In this document: in pieces, positions 43,854-54,800 of the stretch
Layout of the letters: each line of letters begins with the position of its first letter
Numbering within the stretch: the stretch's first letter is position 1
Source of the DNA: Sphingobium phenoxybenzoativorans
GTDB taxonomy: Bacteria > Pseudomonadota > Alphaproteobacteria > Sphingomonadales > Sphingomonadaceae
DNA: 64,000 nucleotides
NCBI RefSeq assembly: GCF_001757355.1
Contig: NZ_MINO01000008.1
Span: 61,631-125,630 of the forward strand
Direction of reading: 5' to 3'
Program-made: the position numbers and the translations under genes
The notes under the pieces: generated by a model
Told to the model about the DNA's origin: nothing
Database searches by the model: none
What the model saw: only the letters and a program-made list of their open reading frames with translations

Positions 43854-44684
43854 TCAGCCGGCGTGGACGGGCGCGCCCCAGCCGCCCCAGACATAGACGG
43901 CGCAAAAAAGGAACAGCCACACCACGTCAACGAAGTGCCAGTACCAGGCTGCCGCCTCGAAACCGAAATGCTGGCGCGGGGTGAAGTGCCCCTTATAGGC
44001 GCGGACCAGGTTCACGATCAGGAAGATCGTGCCGACGATCACGTGGAAACCGTGGAAACCGGTCGCCATGTAGAAGCCGGAGGAATAGGGCGTGCCGCCG
44101 AAGTCGAACGGCGCATGCGCATATTCATAGGCCTGGATGCAGGAAAAGAGCAGGCCCAGAAGGATGGTGCACCACAGGCCCTTGATCAGGCCGTCACGGT
44201 CGCCGTGGATCAGCGCATGGTGCGCCCAGGTGACGGTGGTGCCGGAGCAGAGCAGGATCAGCGTGTTGAGCAGCGGCAGTTCGAAGGCGTTCAATACCTC
44301 GATGCCCTTCGACGGGAACAGGCCGTCGATCGGCGGCAGGGCCGAGGGGAACAGCGAGAAATCGAAGAAGGCCCAGAACCAGCCGACGAAGAACATGACC
44401 TCCGACGCGATGAACAGGATCATGCCGTAGCGCAGGTGAAGCTGAACCACCGGCGTATGATCGCCGGCATGCGCCTCGCCAATGACCTTCGCCCACCAGC
44501 TATAGAAAGTGAACAGGACACCCGCGACGCCGGCGAAGAAGACCCAGCCGCCATGCGCGGGCAGCGCATCGGGATGCATCCACATGATCGCGCCGAACGC
44601 CATGACCAGAGCCGACATCGAGCCGAACAGCGGCCAGATGCTGGGCGGGAGAATGTGGTAATCGTGGTTCTTGGCGCCTGCCAT
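43854..44684 (-). CDS. ctaE: Cytochrome c oxidase subunit III
   Basis: A 276-residue integral membrane subunit of the aa3 oxidase, seven helices. Family patterns include W-F-W-A-F-F-D-F-S-L-F-P and the E/H pair in Y-M-A-T-G-F-H-G-F-H-V-I. N-terminal sequence M-A-G-A-K-N-H-D-Y-H-I-L-P-P-S-I-W-P is typical of alphaproteobacteria. It follows ctaG with a 36-base gap. Confidence 0.96.
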   Translation of the reverse strand: MAGAKNHDYHILPPSIWPLFGSMSALVMAFGAIMWMHPDALPAHGGWVFFAGVAGVLFTFYSWWAKVIGEAHAGDHTPVVQLHLRYGMILFIASEVMFFVGWFWAFFDFSLFPSALPPIDGLFPSKGIEVLNAFELPLLNTLILLCSGTTVTWAHHALIHGDRDGLIKGLWCTILLGLLFSCIQAYEYAHAPFDFGGTPYSSGFYMATGFHGFHVIVGTIFLIVNLVRAYKGHFTPRQHFGFEAAAWYWHFVDVVWLFLFCAVYVWGGWGAPVHAG

Positions 44685-44720
44685 CGTCTCGTCTTCCCTG
44701 TTCGTTATCTATCGACTGCC

Positions 44721-45287
44721 TTAGCTTGGCTTTTTCCCGTTCTCAACCGGGTAGAAGGTGTAGCTCAAGGTAATTTGCTGCGTATCCTTATTGTCCGGGT
44801 CGTCGAGGATCTTCGGGTCGACATAATAGAGGACCGGCATGCGGACCTCCTGCCCCGGCTGCAGCGTCTGCTCGGTGAAGCAGAAACACTGGATCTTCGT
44901 GAAATAGGCCCCGGCCTGCGTCGGCGTGACATTGAAGGCGGCGGTGCCGGTCACCGGCTTGTCCGACATGTTCTTCGCCACGAATATCGCCATGTCGCGC
45001 GCGCCGACCGTCACGGTATCCGTGCGATGTTCGGGATAGAATTTCCACGGCATGCCCGGCGTCACATTGGAATCGAAGCGGATGGACAGGGTGTGTCCGG
45101 TCGCAACATTGACCTTCGTGGCGGCGTCGGCGCGCTGGGTCGTCCCGCCAAAGCCCGTCTGTTCGCAGAATATGCGATATAGCGGCACGGAGGCGAAACC
45201 CATCGACAACGAACCGATCGCGACGAGCAAGGCGATCCGCATGGTCCGGCGATTGCGATGCGCGAGGGTCTGGGGCGCCGTCGCCAT
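44721..45287 (-). CDS. ctaG: Cytochrome c oxidase assembly protein CtaG (Cox11)
   Basis: A 188-residue single-helix membrane protein that delivers copper to the CuB site of subunit I. The helix spans about residues 17-37. The copper motif C-F-C-F-T-E is present at about 128-133, with the preceding K-I-Q. Its ATG overlaps the stop of the 42-residue membrane protein by one base (TGATG). Confidence 0.95.
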   Translation of the reverse strand: MATAPQTLAHRNRRTMRIALLVAIGSLSMGFASVPLYRIFCEQTGFGGTTQRADAATKVNVATGHTLSIRFDSNVTPGMPWKFYPEHRTDTVTVGARDMAIFVAKNMSDKPVTGTAAFNVTPTQAGAYFTKIQCFCFTEQTLQPGQEVRMPVLYYVDPKILDDPDNKDTQQITLSYTFYPVENGKKPS

Positions 45288-45415
45288 CAGTGGTTCGCGA
45301 TCTTTGCGATGGTAATGCCGTAGAACAGGATGACCAGCGCTCCCAGCAGCAGGCCCATGACCAAGGCGCGCGACCGCTGGCGGGCGCGGACTTCCTTTTC
45401 CTCATCGGGCGTCAT
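45287..45415 (-). CDS. Small membrane protein of the oxidase cluster (42 residues)
   Basis: A 42-residue frame (ATG 45415 to TGA 45287): a charged head [16 protein letters not shown] and one transmembrane helix ([15 protein letters not shown]). Its ATG overlaps the ctaB stop (ATGA) and its stop overlaps the ctaG start, so it is translated between them. The position and size match the small CoxF-like protein found between ctaB and ctaG in many alphaproteobacteria. It is likely an oxidase assembly helper; the function is not established. Confidence 0.82.
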   Translation of the reverse strand: MTPDEEKEVRARQRSRALVMGLLLGALVILFYGITIAKIANH

Positions 45416-46320
45416 GCGAACACCCACCGGTCAATGACGACCGCCCCGAACAGCAGGAAAAGATAGAGGATGGAATATTTGAACAGGCGCCGCTCAGGCT
45501 GCATCTTTTCAGGATCGCTCTCGCGGCGGACGGACACCTGAAATGCGAATATCGCGAACAGCGCCGTGCCCAGGAACGCGACGGTGCCGTAAATCGGCCC
45601 GGTAAGCCGCAGGAGAACCGGCGCCATCGCCGCCGCGGCCATGATCGCGGTGTAGAGCCATATCTGGCGGCGGGTCGCCACTTCGCCCGCGACGACCGGC
45701 AGCATCGGGATGCCCGCCTTCGCATAGTCGGTCTTGACGAACAGGGCGAGCGCCCAGAAATGCGGCGGCGTCCAGAAGAAGATCAGGGCGAACAGCGCGA
45801 CCGGAAGCGCGCTGACATCGCCTGTGACCGCCGCCCAGCCGATAACCGGCGGAAAGGCTCCGGCCGCGCCGCCAATGACGATATTCTGCGCGGTCCGGGG
45901 CTTCAGCCACATGGTGTAGACGATCACATAGAACAGGATCGACACCGCCAGGATCGCTGCCGCCAGCCAGTTGGCGGCGAGGCCGAGAAGAATGACCGAG
46001 AAGAAGGACAGGCCGACACCGAAATGCAGCGCCGATTGCCGGTCCATGCGGCCGGCGGGCAGCGGACGGCCGGCGGTGCGCTTCATCTGCGCGTCGATCT
46101 CCGCCTCATACCACTGATTGAGCGCGCCCGCTGCGCCAGCGCCAAGCGCGATGCACAATATGGTGGTGAAGCCCAGGATCGGGTGGATGCCGCCGGGCGC
46201 CGCAAGCAGTCCGCAAAGCCCCGTAAAAACGACAAGCGTCATCACCCTGGGCTTGGTCAACGCCAGGAAATCGCGCCAGTGGGCGGGCAAGGTGCGTGCG
46301 TCTAACGTAGCGGTCGTCAT
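45412..46320 (-). CDS. ctaB: Protoheme IX farnesyltransferase (heme o synthase)
   Basis: A 302-residue UbiA-superfamily prenyltransferase that makes heme o for the oxidase. The first aspartate-rich motif is [15 protein letters not shown] (about residues 76-90), with R-P-L-P-A-G after it; a second motif-like region [12 protein letters not shown] follows. About nine helices. The start at 46320 is family-typical (M-T-T-A). Confidence 0.95.
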   Translation of the reverse strand: MTTATLDARTLPAHWRDFLALTKPRVMTLVVFTGLCGLLAAPGGIHPILGFTTILCIALGAGAAGALNQWYEAEIDAQMKRTAGRPLPAGRMDRQSALHFGVGLSFFSVILLGLAANWLAAAILAVSILFYVIVYTMWLKPRTAQNIVIGGAAGAFPPVIGWAAVTGDVSALPVALFALIFFWTPPHFWALALFVKTDYAKAGIPMLPVVAGEVATRRQIWLYTAIMAAAAMAPVLLRLTGPIYGTVAFLGTALFAIFAFQVSVRRESDPEKMQPERRLFKYSILYLFLLFGAVVIDRWVFA

Positions 46321-46330
46321 TTCAATTCCT

Positions 46331-46420
46331 CCCCTCCCCATTGAAGGGAGGGGTCGGGAAAGGCGCAGCGCCCGAAGGCGTGGGCCTTCCCACCCTGCCC
46401 CTTCCGCGAACGGAAGGGGC
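46331..46420. repeat. Twin-hairpin repeat between ctaD and ctaB
   Basis: Two strong hairpins: CCCCTCCC-N7-GGGAGGGG (46331-46353) and GCCCCTTCCG-CGAA-CGGAAGGGGC (46397-46420). The second has a 10-base perfect stem and a tetraloop. There is no T run. Such GC-rich twin hairpins are common in sphingomonad intergenic DNA and here may hold back or stabilise transcript between ctaD and ctaB. Confidence 0.7.
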
Positions 46421-46428
46421 TATGCCTG

Positions 46429-48120
<1,692 letters not shown>

Positions 48121-49143
48121 TCAAATCTTGGCTGGCGCGCCGGCGGGCGCTGCGGCTGCGGTCGTGGCCGGCGTTTCCGCCTTGCCCTTCGGGTTGCCGC
48201 CCTGCGACAGCACCCACTGGTCGAACTGCGCGGGGGGCAGAGCCTCGATCGCGATCGGCATGAAGCCATGGCGCGCGCCGCAAAGCTCGGAGCACTGGCC
48301 GTAATAGACGCCGGGCTTGTCGATGGTGAAGCTCTTTTCATTGAGACGGCCGGGCACGGCGTCCATCTTCACCCAGAGCGAGGGCACGGCAAAGCTGTGG
48401 ATCACGTCAGCGCCGGTGATGATCAGCTTGATCGGCTTGCCAGCGGGCAGAACAAGGCGGTTGTCCGGCGCCAGCAGATAAGGTTCGCCATTTTCGGCGG
48501 CCTTTTCTTTCGTCAGCATGTTGGACACGAATTCGGGAATGCCCTGGTCGGGATATTCATAACCCCAATACCACTGATAGCCAGTGACCTTGACGGTCAG
48601 CGCATCCTTCGGCGCGGGCTTATACTGGTCAGCCAGCAGGCCGATCGATGGCACGGCGATCACCAGCAGGATCAGGACCGGGGCGACCGTCCAGATGATC
48701 TCGATCAGGGTGTTGTGCGACGTTTTCGACGGCACTGGATTGGCCGCACGGCGATAGCGGTACATCGTCCACGCCAGGAGGACCAGCACGAAGATCGAGG
48801 TGAAGGTGATGATCGGCAGAAGCAGCCAGTCATGCATCCACAGCGCCTGGCGGCCGGTGTCGGTGAACTGCTTCTGGATGGTGATTTCGCCCGGCATCGG
48901 CATGCCGATACCCTCGGTGGGCTTCATGCGCGGCGGCGGGGCGACCTTTTCTGCAGGAGCAGCGGCGGGCGCGGCGGCCGATTCGGCGGGCGCCGCCGCA
49001 GCGGGGGCGGCGGCTTCAGCGACCGGGGCGGCGGCAGATTCGGCAGAGGCGGCATTGTCCTGCGCAAAAGCAGTCTGCGTCATTCCCAGGGCTGGCGAAA
49101 AGGCCAGCAATCCTGCGAGAACAAGCGATTTCACCATTTTCAT
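48121..49143 (-). CDS. ctaC: Cytochrome c oxidase subunit II
   Basis: A 340-residue subunit with a signal peptide (about 1-27), a long Ala-rich stretch (about 30-70), two helices (about 108-128 and 150-170) and a periplasmic cupredoxin domain holding CuA. The CuA ligands are seen in H-S-F-A-V-P-S, and G-Q-C-S-E-L-C-G-A-R-H-G-F-M. It lies 18 bases before ctaD and heads the oxidase operon, divergent from pyrE. Confidence 0.96.
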   Translation of the reverse strand: MKMVKSLVLAGLLAFSPALGMTQTAFAQDNAASAESAAAPVAEAAAPAAAAPAESAAAPAAAPAEKVAPPPRMKPTEGIGMPMPGEITIQKQFTDTGRQALWMHDWLLLPIITFTSIFVLVLLAWTMYRYRRAANPVPSKTSHNTLIEIIWTVAPVLILLVIAVPSIGLLADQYKPAPKDALTVKVTGYQWYWGYEYPDQGIPEFVSNMLTKEKAAENGEPYLLAPDNRLVLPAGKPIKLIITGADVIHSFAVPSLWVKMDAVPGRLNEKSFTIDKPGVYYGQCSELCGARHGFMPIAIEALPPAQFDQWVLSQGGNPKGKAETPATTAAAAPAGAPAKI

Positions 49144-49347
49144 AAGCGTTATGTACCCCTAGCCCCTTTTTCCGTCCACGCGGTCCAGTCGCGCCCCCTT
49201 TTCAGGAGCTATTAATCCTTGGACTGCGGCGGCTTATAGGGATGCTTATCCCATGCCTCAAGCGTCTAAAAGCCTATTTTCTTCGCTGTTGCAACGTGGC
49301 TTGCCGCCGCCTATCTGCCTTGCCGCACAACAAGGGGTAATGATGGC

Positions 49348-49929
49348 ATGACAGAAGACGAGGCACTGGCCGAATTCAGGGCGGCGGGCGCGCTTCTGGA
49401 GGGCCATTTCATTCTTTCATCCGGCAAGCGCAGCGCCAACTATCTGCAATGCGCGCGCGTCCTGATGAATCCCGAACGCGCCTCGGCCCTCGCCCGCGGC
49501 CTTGCGCAAAAGCTGCCGCGCGAATTGCGCAATGAGATTGAGGCGGTGATTTCCCCCGCCATGGGCGGCATCATCATCGGGCATGAAATGGGCCGCGCCC
49601 TTGGCGTCGACGCCATGTTCCTGGAGCGGCCCGAAGGCACGTTCGAGCTGCGCCGGGGCTTTTCCCTGCGCAAGGGCGCCAAGGTGCTGATGGTCGAGGA
49701 TGTCGTCACCACCGGCCTTTCCTCGCGGCAGGCGATGGATGCGGCGCGCGCGGAGGGCGCGGAGATACTGGCGGAGGTCGCGCTTGTGGACCGCTCCGCC
49801 GGCGAAGCGGATTTGGGCGTTCCCTTCTATCCCCTCGTTCAGATCAACTTTCCGGTCTACGATCCCGAAGACCTGCCGCCTGAACTGGCGGCGATCCCGG
49901 CGATCAAGCCCGGCAGCAGGAAGGTCTGA
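49348..49929 (+). CDS. pyrE: Orotate phosphoribosyltransferase
   Basis: A 193-residue type I phosphoribosyltransferase of UMP synthesis (orotate plus PRPP to OMP). PRPP motif V-L-M-V-E-D-V-V-T-T-G-L-S is present at about residues 113-125. AAGGGG lies upstream. Its neighbour pdxJ starts 3 bases after its stop, so the two are cotranscribed. Confidence 0.96.
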   Translation: MTEDEALAEFRAAGALLEGHFILSSGKRSANYLQCARVLMNPERASALARGLAQKLPRELRNEIEAVISPAMGGIIIGHEMGRALGVDAMFLERPEGTFELRRGFSLRKGAKVLMVEDVVTTGLSSRQAMDAARAEGAEILAEVALVDRSAGEADLGVPFYPLVQINFPVYDPEDLPPELAAIPAIKPGSRKV

Positions 49930-49932
49930 TCG

Positions 49933-50667
49933 ATGACGCCGGGCACTTTCCTGCGGCTGGGCGTCAATATCGACCATGTCGCGACCATCCGCAACGCGCG
50001 CGGCGGCGAGCATCCCGATCCGGTAAAGGCGGCGCTGATCGCCGTGAAGGCGGGCGCGGACGGCATTACCGCCCATCTGCGGGAGGACCGGCGGCATATT
50101 CGCGATGAGGATATCGCATCGCTGATGGCGGCGCTGACCGTCCCCCTCAATCTGGAGATGGCGGCGACGGATGAGATGCTGGACATCGCTTTGCGCCACC
50201 GGCCGCACGCCGCCTGCATCGTGCCGGAAAAGCGCGAGGAGCGCACGACCGAGGGCGGGCTGGACGCCGCCGGGCAATTCGCCGCGCTGCAACCGATCGT
50301 CGGCAAGCTGCTGGACGCCGGCATCCGCGTCAGCCTGTTTATAGAGGCCGATCCCAAGCAGATCGACGCCGCGATCCGGCTGAATGCTCCGGTGGTGGAA
50401 TTTCACACCGGCCGTTATGCCCATGTGACCGGGGCCGAACGCGCCGAGGAATTGCGCCGCATCGTCGATGGCGCGGCGCTGGCGGCGAAGAACGGGATCG
50501 AACCGCATGCCGGCCACGGCCTGACCTTCGACAATGTCGGTCCCGTCGCCGCTATCCCGCAACTGGCCGAACTCAATATCGGCCACTTCCTGATCGGCGA
50601 GGCGATCTTCGGCGGGCTTGAGGAGAGTATCCGCGAAATGCGGCGGCAGATGGACCTTGTACGGTGA
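49933..50667 (+). CDS. pdxJ: Pyridoxine 5'-phosphate synthase
   Basis: A 244-residue TIM barrel that condenses 3-amino-1-hydroxyacetone 1-phosphate and DXP to pyridoxine phosphate. Family motifs are [15 protein letters not shown] near residue 8, E-D-R-R-H-I-R-D and G-H-G-L-T. pdxJ followed by acpS is a conserved arrangement. Confidence 0.97.
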   Translation: MTPGTFLRLGVNIDHVATIRNARGGEHPDPVKAALIAVKAGADGITAHLREDRRHIRDEDIASLMAALTVPLNLEMAATDEMLDIALRHRPHAACIVPEKREERTTEGGLDAAGQFAALQPIVGKLLDAGIRVSLFIEADPKQIDAAIRLNAPVVEFHTGRYAHVTGAERAEELRRIVDGAALAAKNGIEPHAGHGLTFDNVGPVAAIPQLAELNIGHFLIGEAIFGGLEESIREMRRQMDLVR

Positions 50668-50700
50668 GGGGCGCAGCCTTTCATCTCAACACAGCGTGTC

Positions 50701-50720
50701 ATCCCAGCGCAGGCTGGGAT
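50701..50720. repeat. Palindromic intergenic repeat upstream of acpS
   Basis: ATCCCAGC (50701-50708) and GCTGGGAT (50713-50720) with loop GCAG, between pdxJ and acpS. The ATCCCAGC/GCTGGGAT hairpin is common in sphingomonad intergenic DNA. The right arm ends 11 bases before the acpS start. Confidence 0.6.
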
Positions 50721-50731
50721 CTCAGGCCGTC

Positions 50732-51133
50732 ATGATCATCGGCCTCGGCTCCGATCTCTGCAATATCGAGCGAATCCAGCAGTCTCTCGATCGCTTCGGA
50801 GAACGCTTCGAGCGGCGCGTATTCACCGACGTCGAACAGGCCAAGGCCAATCGCCGCCCCTTCACCAAGGCTGGCACGCTTGCCAAGCGCTTCGCCGCCA
50901 AGGAGGCTTTTTCCAAGGCGGTCGGAACGGGGTTTAAAGCTGGCGTTTTCATGAAGGATATCGGCGTCGTCAATGCGCGCAGCGGCGCCCCTACCCTGCA
51001 TCTGACGGGCGGCGCGCTGGCGCGGCTGGAGGCTATGGTCCCTGCGGGCCACCGCCCGGTCATTCACCTGACGCTCACCGACGATCATCCATGGGCGCAG
51101 GCATTTGTAATTATAGAAGCCTTGCCCCAATAA
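50732..51133 (+). CDS. acpS: Holo-[acyl-carrier-protein] synthase
   Basis: A 133-residue phosphopantetheinyl transferase that activates ACP for fatty-acid synthesis. [15 protein letters not shown] at the start with the Mg-binding Asp, and [10 protein letters not shown], are the family motifs. The ATG at 50732 is chosen to fit the family N-terminus. Confidence 0.96.
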   Translation: MIIGLGSDLCNIERIQQSLDRFGERFERRVFTDVEQAKANRRPFTKAGTLAKRFAAKEAFSKAVGTGFKAGVFMKDIGVVNARSGAPTLHLTGGALARLEAMVPAGHRPVIHLTLTDDHPWAQAFVIIEALPQ

Positions 51134-51161
51134 GGCGCAGGACACACATGGTGACTCCCTG

Positions 51162-52052
51162 ATGACGACGGCAGCCGAGATGCAGACAGACGACCAACCG
51201 GCAGCCGCACCCGAAACGGCCGCACAGGAAAAGCCGCCGATCGACTGGTGGGGAGAGATAAAGAGCATATCGTTGCTGATCCTGGCGGTGCTCGCCTTTC
51301 ACAGCTTCGTGGCCAAGCCTTTCTACATTCCATCGGAATCGATGATGCCGGTGCTGCTGAAGGGCGACCGGCTGGTCGTCAGCAAATATCCCTATGGCTG
51401 GTCCTATGTCTCGCCCAGCTTCCACCCGCTGCCATTCATGAAGGGACGCATCTTCGGTAGCCTGCCGGAACGCGGCGACATCGTCATCGCCTCCCCGCAG
51501 AACAAGCGGGAGGATTATATCAAGCGCGTCATCGGCCTGCCCGGCGACATCATAGAGGTGCGCGGCGGTCAGGTGCTGCTGAACGGCGTGCCGGTGCCGC
51601 AGCAGACGCTGGCCCCGCTGCGCATTCCCGTCGACGCCAACGCCCCCTGCCCGCCCAGCCAGTTCCCTGGCGCGTTGGTGGAGGACCGGGACGGGCGCAA
51701 ATATTGCGAACTGCCGGTGAAGCGCGAAACGCTGCCCAACGGCAAGAGCTACACCATCATCGACGTCGGGCCGAGCGAGCTGGACTGGTACGGTCCGGTG
51801 CGCGTCGCGCCCAACCATGTTTTCCTGATGGGCGACAATCGCGACAACAGCGCGGACAGCCGCGCGACGCTCGCCGAAAACGGCCTTGGCGGCGCGGTGC
51901 CCTATGAGGCGATTGGCGGCCGGGCGGAATTCATCACATTCTCGCTGGACGGCGACGCGACCTTCAATCCGCTGAGCTGGATCAGCTCGCTCCGCAGCGG
52001 CCGGGCCGGCAACAGCCTGCACCCCGCCACCGCCGGACCGGCGCAGCGATGA
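51162..52052 (+). CDS. lepB: Signal peptidase I
   Basis: A 296-residue inner-membrane protease that removes signal peptides. One N-terminal helix (about residues 33-52), then catalytic Ser60 in I-P-S-E-S-M-M-P and Lys121 in D-Y-I-K-R-V-I-G-L-P-G-D. G-D-N-R-D-N-S-A-D-S-R is box E. Ends in an ATGA overlap with the AI-2E-family gene. Confidence 0.97.
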   Translation: MTTAAEMQTDDQPAAAPETAAQEKPPIDWWGEIKSISLLILAVLAFHSFVAKPFYIPSESMMPVLLKGDRLVVSKYPYGWSYVSPSFHPLPFMKGRIFGSLPERGDIVIASPQNKREDYIKRVIGLPGDIIEVRGGQVLLNGVPVPQQTLAPLRIPVDANAPCPPSQFPGALVEDRDGRKYCELPVKRETLPNGKSYTIIDVGPSELDWYGPVRVAPNHVFLMGDNRDNSADSRATLAENGLGGAVPYEAIGGRAEFITFSLDGDATFNPLSWISSLRSGRAGNSLHPATAGPAQR

Positions 52053-53119
52053 GCGAGGCGCAGGACCATGTAGAGGCCCCCGGCCCATCGGAAATGCGCA
52101 GCCCGCTGGTGCGGGAGGAATTGAAACGGGCGGGCGTCTGGTTCGGCCTGGGCATCACGGTGGCGCTGCTCGTCCTGCTGGCCCAGCCGATCATGCTGAT
52201 CCTGGGCGCGCTGGTCCTCACGACAATGATGGACGGCGGCGCGCGGCTGTTGAAGCGGGTCCTGCCTATTTCGCGCGGCTGGCGGCTTGCCATCGTCCTG
52301 CTGGGCGTCGTCGCCTTCATGGGCTGGACCGTCTATCTGACCGGATCGAACCTCGCCGCGCAGGCGCAGGCGATGCGCCATATTGTGGAGCTGCAGGTCG
52401 GCCGCATCGGTGGCTGGGCGCAACAACTGGGCATCACCACCACGCCGGAGGACCTGAAAACGCTGGGCAATCAGGCGCTCAGTTCGCTCGGCCGCGTGAC
52501 TCAGGCGGTCAGCACCGCCGTCGGCGCGATCACCAGCATGGTCATGATGCTGGTGCTGGCGATCTTCATCGCGATCGAGCCGAAACTCTATGAGCGCGGC
52601 GTCGCCTGGATGCTGCCGATGGAAAAGCGGGAGAATTTCTACACGATCGCCGACAAGATGGGCTGGACGCTGCGCCGGCTGATGTTCGGACGGCTGATCG
52701 GCATGCTGGTCGAGGGCATTGGCACCTGGCTGCTACTATGGGCGGGCGGCGTGCCGATGGCGGCGCTGCTGGGCGTGCTAACCGGCATCTTCGCCTTCCT
52801 GCCCAATATCGGCTCCATCATTTCCGGCATCCTCATCATATTGGTCGGCTTCTCGGCCGGCACCGACACGGGACTCTATGCGTTCTGCGTCTATCTCGCG
52901 GTGCAGATGGTCGACGGCTATCTGATCGTGCCGATGGTGGCGAAGCGCGCCACGGACCTTGCCCCCGCCCTCGTACTGGGCGCGCAGATATTGTTCGGCG
53001 CGCTGTTCGGCATCATGGGCCTGTTCCTCGCCGACCCGATCGTCGCGATGATCAAGGTCTATCTGGAGGAACGGTCGAAGACGATGGCGGCGGCGAAAGG
53101 ACAGCGGAAGGCGGAGTAA
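52049..53119 (+). CDS. AI-2E/PerM-family transporter
   Basis: A 356-residue membrane protein with about seven to eight helices and the family motif in the C-terminal half (A-F-L-P-N-I-G-S-I-I-S-G). Family members include TqsA-like autoinducer exporters and sodium/proton antiporters. The start overlaps the lepB stop by 4 bases. The substrate cannot be read. Confidence 0.88.
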   Translation: MSEAQDHVEAPGPSEMRSPLVREELKRAGVWFGLGITVALLVLLAQPIMLILGALVLTTMMDGGARLLKRVLPISRGWRLAIVLLGVVAFMGWTVYLTGSNLAAQAQAMRHIVELQVGRIGGWAQQLGITTTPEDLKTLGNQALSSLGRVTQAVSTAVGAITSMVMMLVLAIFIAIEPKLYERGVAWMLPMEKRENFYTIADKMGWTLRRLMFGRLIGMLVEGIGTWLLLWAGGVPMAALLGVLTGIFAFLPNIGSIISGILIILVGFSAGTDTGLYAFCVYLAVQMVDGYLIVPMVAKRATDLAPALVLGAQILFGALFGIMGLFLADPIVAMIKVYLEERSKTMAAAKGQRKAE

Positions 53120-53138
53120 TCCGCGCCGCAGGATCGCT

Positions 53139-53660
53139 TCAGGCCACGCGGCCGTTCATCATGGAATAGGCTTGCAGCCACATTTCCGCGGCATCCATCG
53201 ACAAAAACGCCTCGCGCGTGCCGACCATCAAAGCTCTACGAAGCTGGATTTTGAAAACGGACGATTTCACCACCACGGCGATCCGGTCATCCTCCCGATA
53301 GATTTCGGAATTTGTCGATTGGAACCACAGGGCCGATTCCAAGGTCGGGCGGATCACGTCGCGCAAGTCGATCATCGCCTTGACGCTGCCGAAACGCAGC
53401 CGCGCTTCCCGGATGATCCGCTTATGCACCACCAATGACCGTTCGGCATCCGCCTGCGTCCATAGACCTCCGCTGGAGACACGGACGGTCTGCGTGTCCA
53501 GGTCCAGGCCGGAACTGAACTCCGCCTCGCCGATGGCAGATGGCGTCCACTGGACGTGCATCAACAATGAGCCGGATGCGGGGGTGGATGGAGATATGGC
53601 GCGCAAAACTGTCGATCCCACTGATGGAGAATCCTCAGTCGACTCCATATCCTTTCGCAA
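53139..53660 (-). CDS. Hypothetical protein with STAS-like pattern
   Basis: A 173-residue soluble protein. The C-terminal half alternates helices and strands (V-K-A-M-I-D-L-R-D-V-I-R-P, then D-R-I-A-V-V-V-K-S-S-V-F-K, and F-L-S-M-D-A-A-E-M-W-L-Q-A-Y) in a way that resembles SpoIIAA/STAS-like domains. I do not recognise the gene. It has no close operon partner: it is convergent with the transporter and 129 bases from the FKBP gene. ATGs at 53660 and 53648 are both possible starts. Confidence 0.68.
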   Translation of the reverse strand: MRKDMESTEDSPSVGSTVLRAISPSTPASGSLLMHVQWTPSAIGEAEFSSGLDLDTQTVRVSSGGLWTQADAERSLVVHKRIIREARLRFGSVKAMIDLRDVIRPTLESALWFQSTNSEIYREDDRIAVVVKSSVFKIQLRRALMVGTREAFLSMDAAEMWLQAYSMMNGRVA

Positions 53661-53789
53661 AAATTAAGCTGGCGCGCCGTGGCGGCGGCACCATACTAAA
53701 GTCGCAAAAAATGGCGACGCACCGCCAAATCCGCAGCGATGCGGGCCTAAAATCCAGCAATCATTTCCAGAAAAACGGGCGATTCGCGC

Positions 53790-54314
53790 TCACTGGCCCG
53801 GCGCGGGTGCGCCCGGCATCGGCGGGCCGCCTGCGCCGCCCTGCATCATCTGCATCTGCTGCTGCATCCGCATGATTTCTTCCTTCGACTTGAAGTCGCG
53901 CAGATGCACGTCGAAGATCAGCGTGGAATTGGCGGGGATCGGGCCGGCCGCCTTCGCGCCATAGCCCAGGCGCGGCGGGATGGTGACCTTGTAATGGCCG
54001 CCCTTCTTCATCTTCAGCAGGGCCTGGCTGAAGCCGGGGACGACTTCGCCGACGGGGAATGCCTGCTGCTCGCTCTGGTCAAAGACCTTGCCGTCGGTCA
54101 GCTTGCCGACATAGGAGACCAGCACCACATCGTCGAGCGTCGGGCTGGGGCCTTCGCCTTCCTCCAGCACCTCGAATCCCAGCGGCTGCAGAGACACGGT
54201 GCCCGCCCAGGCCAGGGCGCCGGCCGCCAGCAGAAGGATCGCAACGCCTATCCACAGCCGGGTCAGCGACCCCTTGGCGATCGGGAGAAGCGGGACAGCC
54301 GTAACGGTGGACAT
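53790..54314 (-). CDS. FKBP-type peptidyl-prolyl isomerase, membrane-anchored
   Basis: A 174-residue protein with an N-terminal signal-anchor helix (about residues 20-40), a complete FKBP domain (about 55-142: V-L-V-S-Y-V-G-K-L-T-D-G-K-V-F-D-Q-S, V-I/V-P-G-F-S-Q-A-L, P-R-L-G-Y-G) and a Met/Gln/Gly/Pro-rich tail (about 150-174). It probably folds exported proteins at the periplasmic side of the inner membrane. Confidence 0.9.
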   Translation of the reverse strand: MSTVTAVPLLPIAKGSLTRLWIGVAILLLAAGALAWAGTVSLQPLGFEVLEEGEGPSPTLDDVVLVSYVGKLTDGKVFDQSEQQAFPVGEVVPGFSQALLKMKKGGHYKVTIPPRLGYGAKAAGPIPANSTLIFDVHLRDFKSKEEIMRMQQQMQMMQGGAGGPPMPGAPAPGQ

Positions 54315-54398
54315 GGCGGGAGCCTTGCTATGTCGAGGGATAGGTCAGGAAGCGGAGGCGGCCGCGCCGCCCCCGATATTCGGTATTACCGGCAGTCC

Positions 54399-54605
54399 TT
54401 ACCGGACGCCGTCACGCTCGGCGCGCTTGCGCTCCAGCTTGCGGGCGCGGCGCACGGCGGCGGCCTTCTCGCGAGCGCGCTTTTCCGACGGCTTCTCGTA
54501 ATGACGGCGAAGCTTCATCTCACGATACACGCCCTCGCGCTGCAGCTTCTTCTTGAGAGCGCGCAGCGCCTGGTCGACATTGTTATCGCGAACGATGATT
54601 TGCAT
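54399..54605 (-). CDS. rpsU: 30S ribosomal protein S21
   Basis: A 68-residue basic ribosomal protein: [20 protein letters not shown] and a long Lys/Arg tail. The ATG at 54605 matches the family start; a longer frame upstream is not coding. It is the first gene of its strand before the FKBP gene, with an 84-base gap. Confidence 0.96.
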   Translation of the reverse strand: MQIIVRDNNVDQALRALKKKLQREGVYREMKLRRHYEKPSEKRAREKAAAVRRARKLERKRAERDGVR

Positions 54606-54800
54606 AACGCCTTCAGTCTCCAATCGAAAAACGGTGGTTCGCCAGGACATTCCCCGCCTGACGGGCCAACCGAAATGCAATAAAACGGGTTCGCCGCAGG
54701 CGCAGCCCGCGTCGTGTGGCTGGCCCACTACCAGCAGAGTCGCGCAATTTCAACCCATATGCGGCAAAAATGCCGGACCGGCGGCCACTCGCGCCTTCCC

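Noticed and set aside
42018..45182. A plus-strand open frame of over 1000 codons across thrC, SURF1, DUF983, DUF3291 and ctaE
   Set aside because: It is antisense to five well-recognised genes, has low-complexity Arg/Gly/His-rich composition and no family pattern. High GC with few stops explains it.
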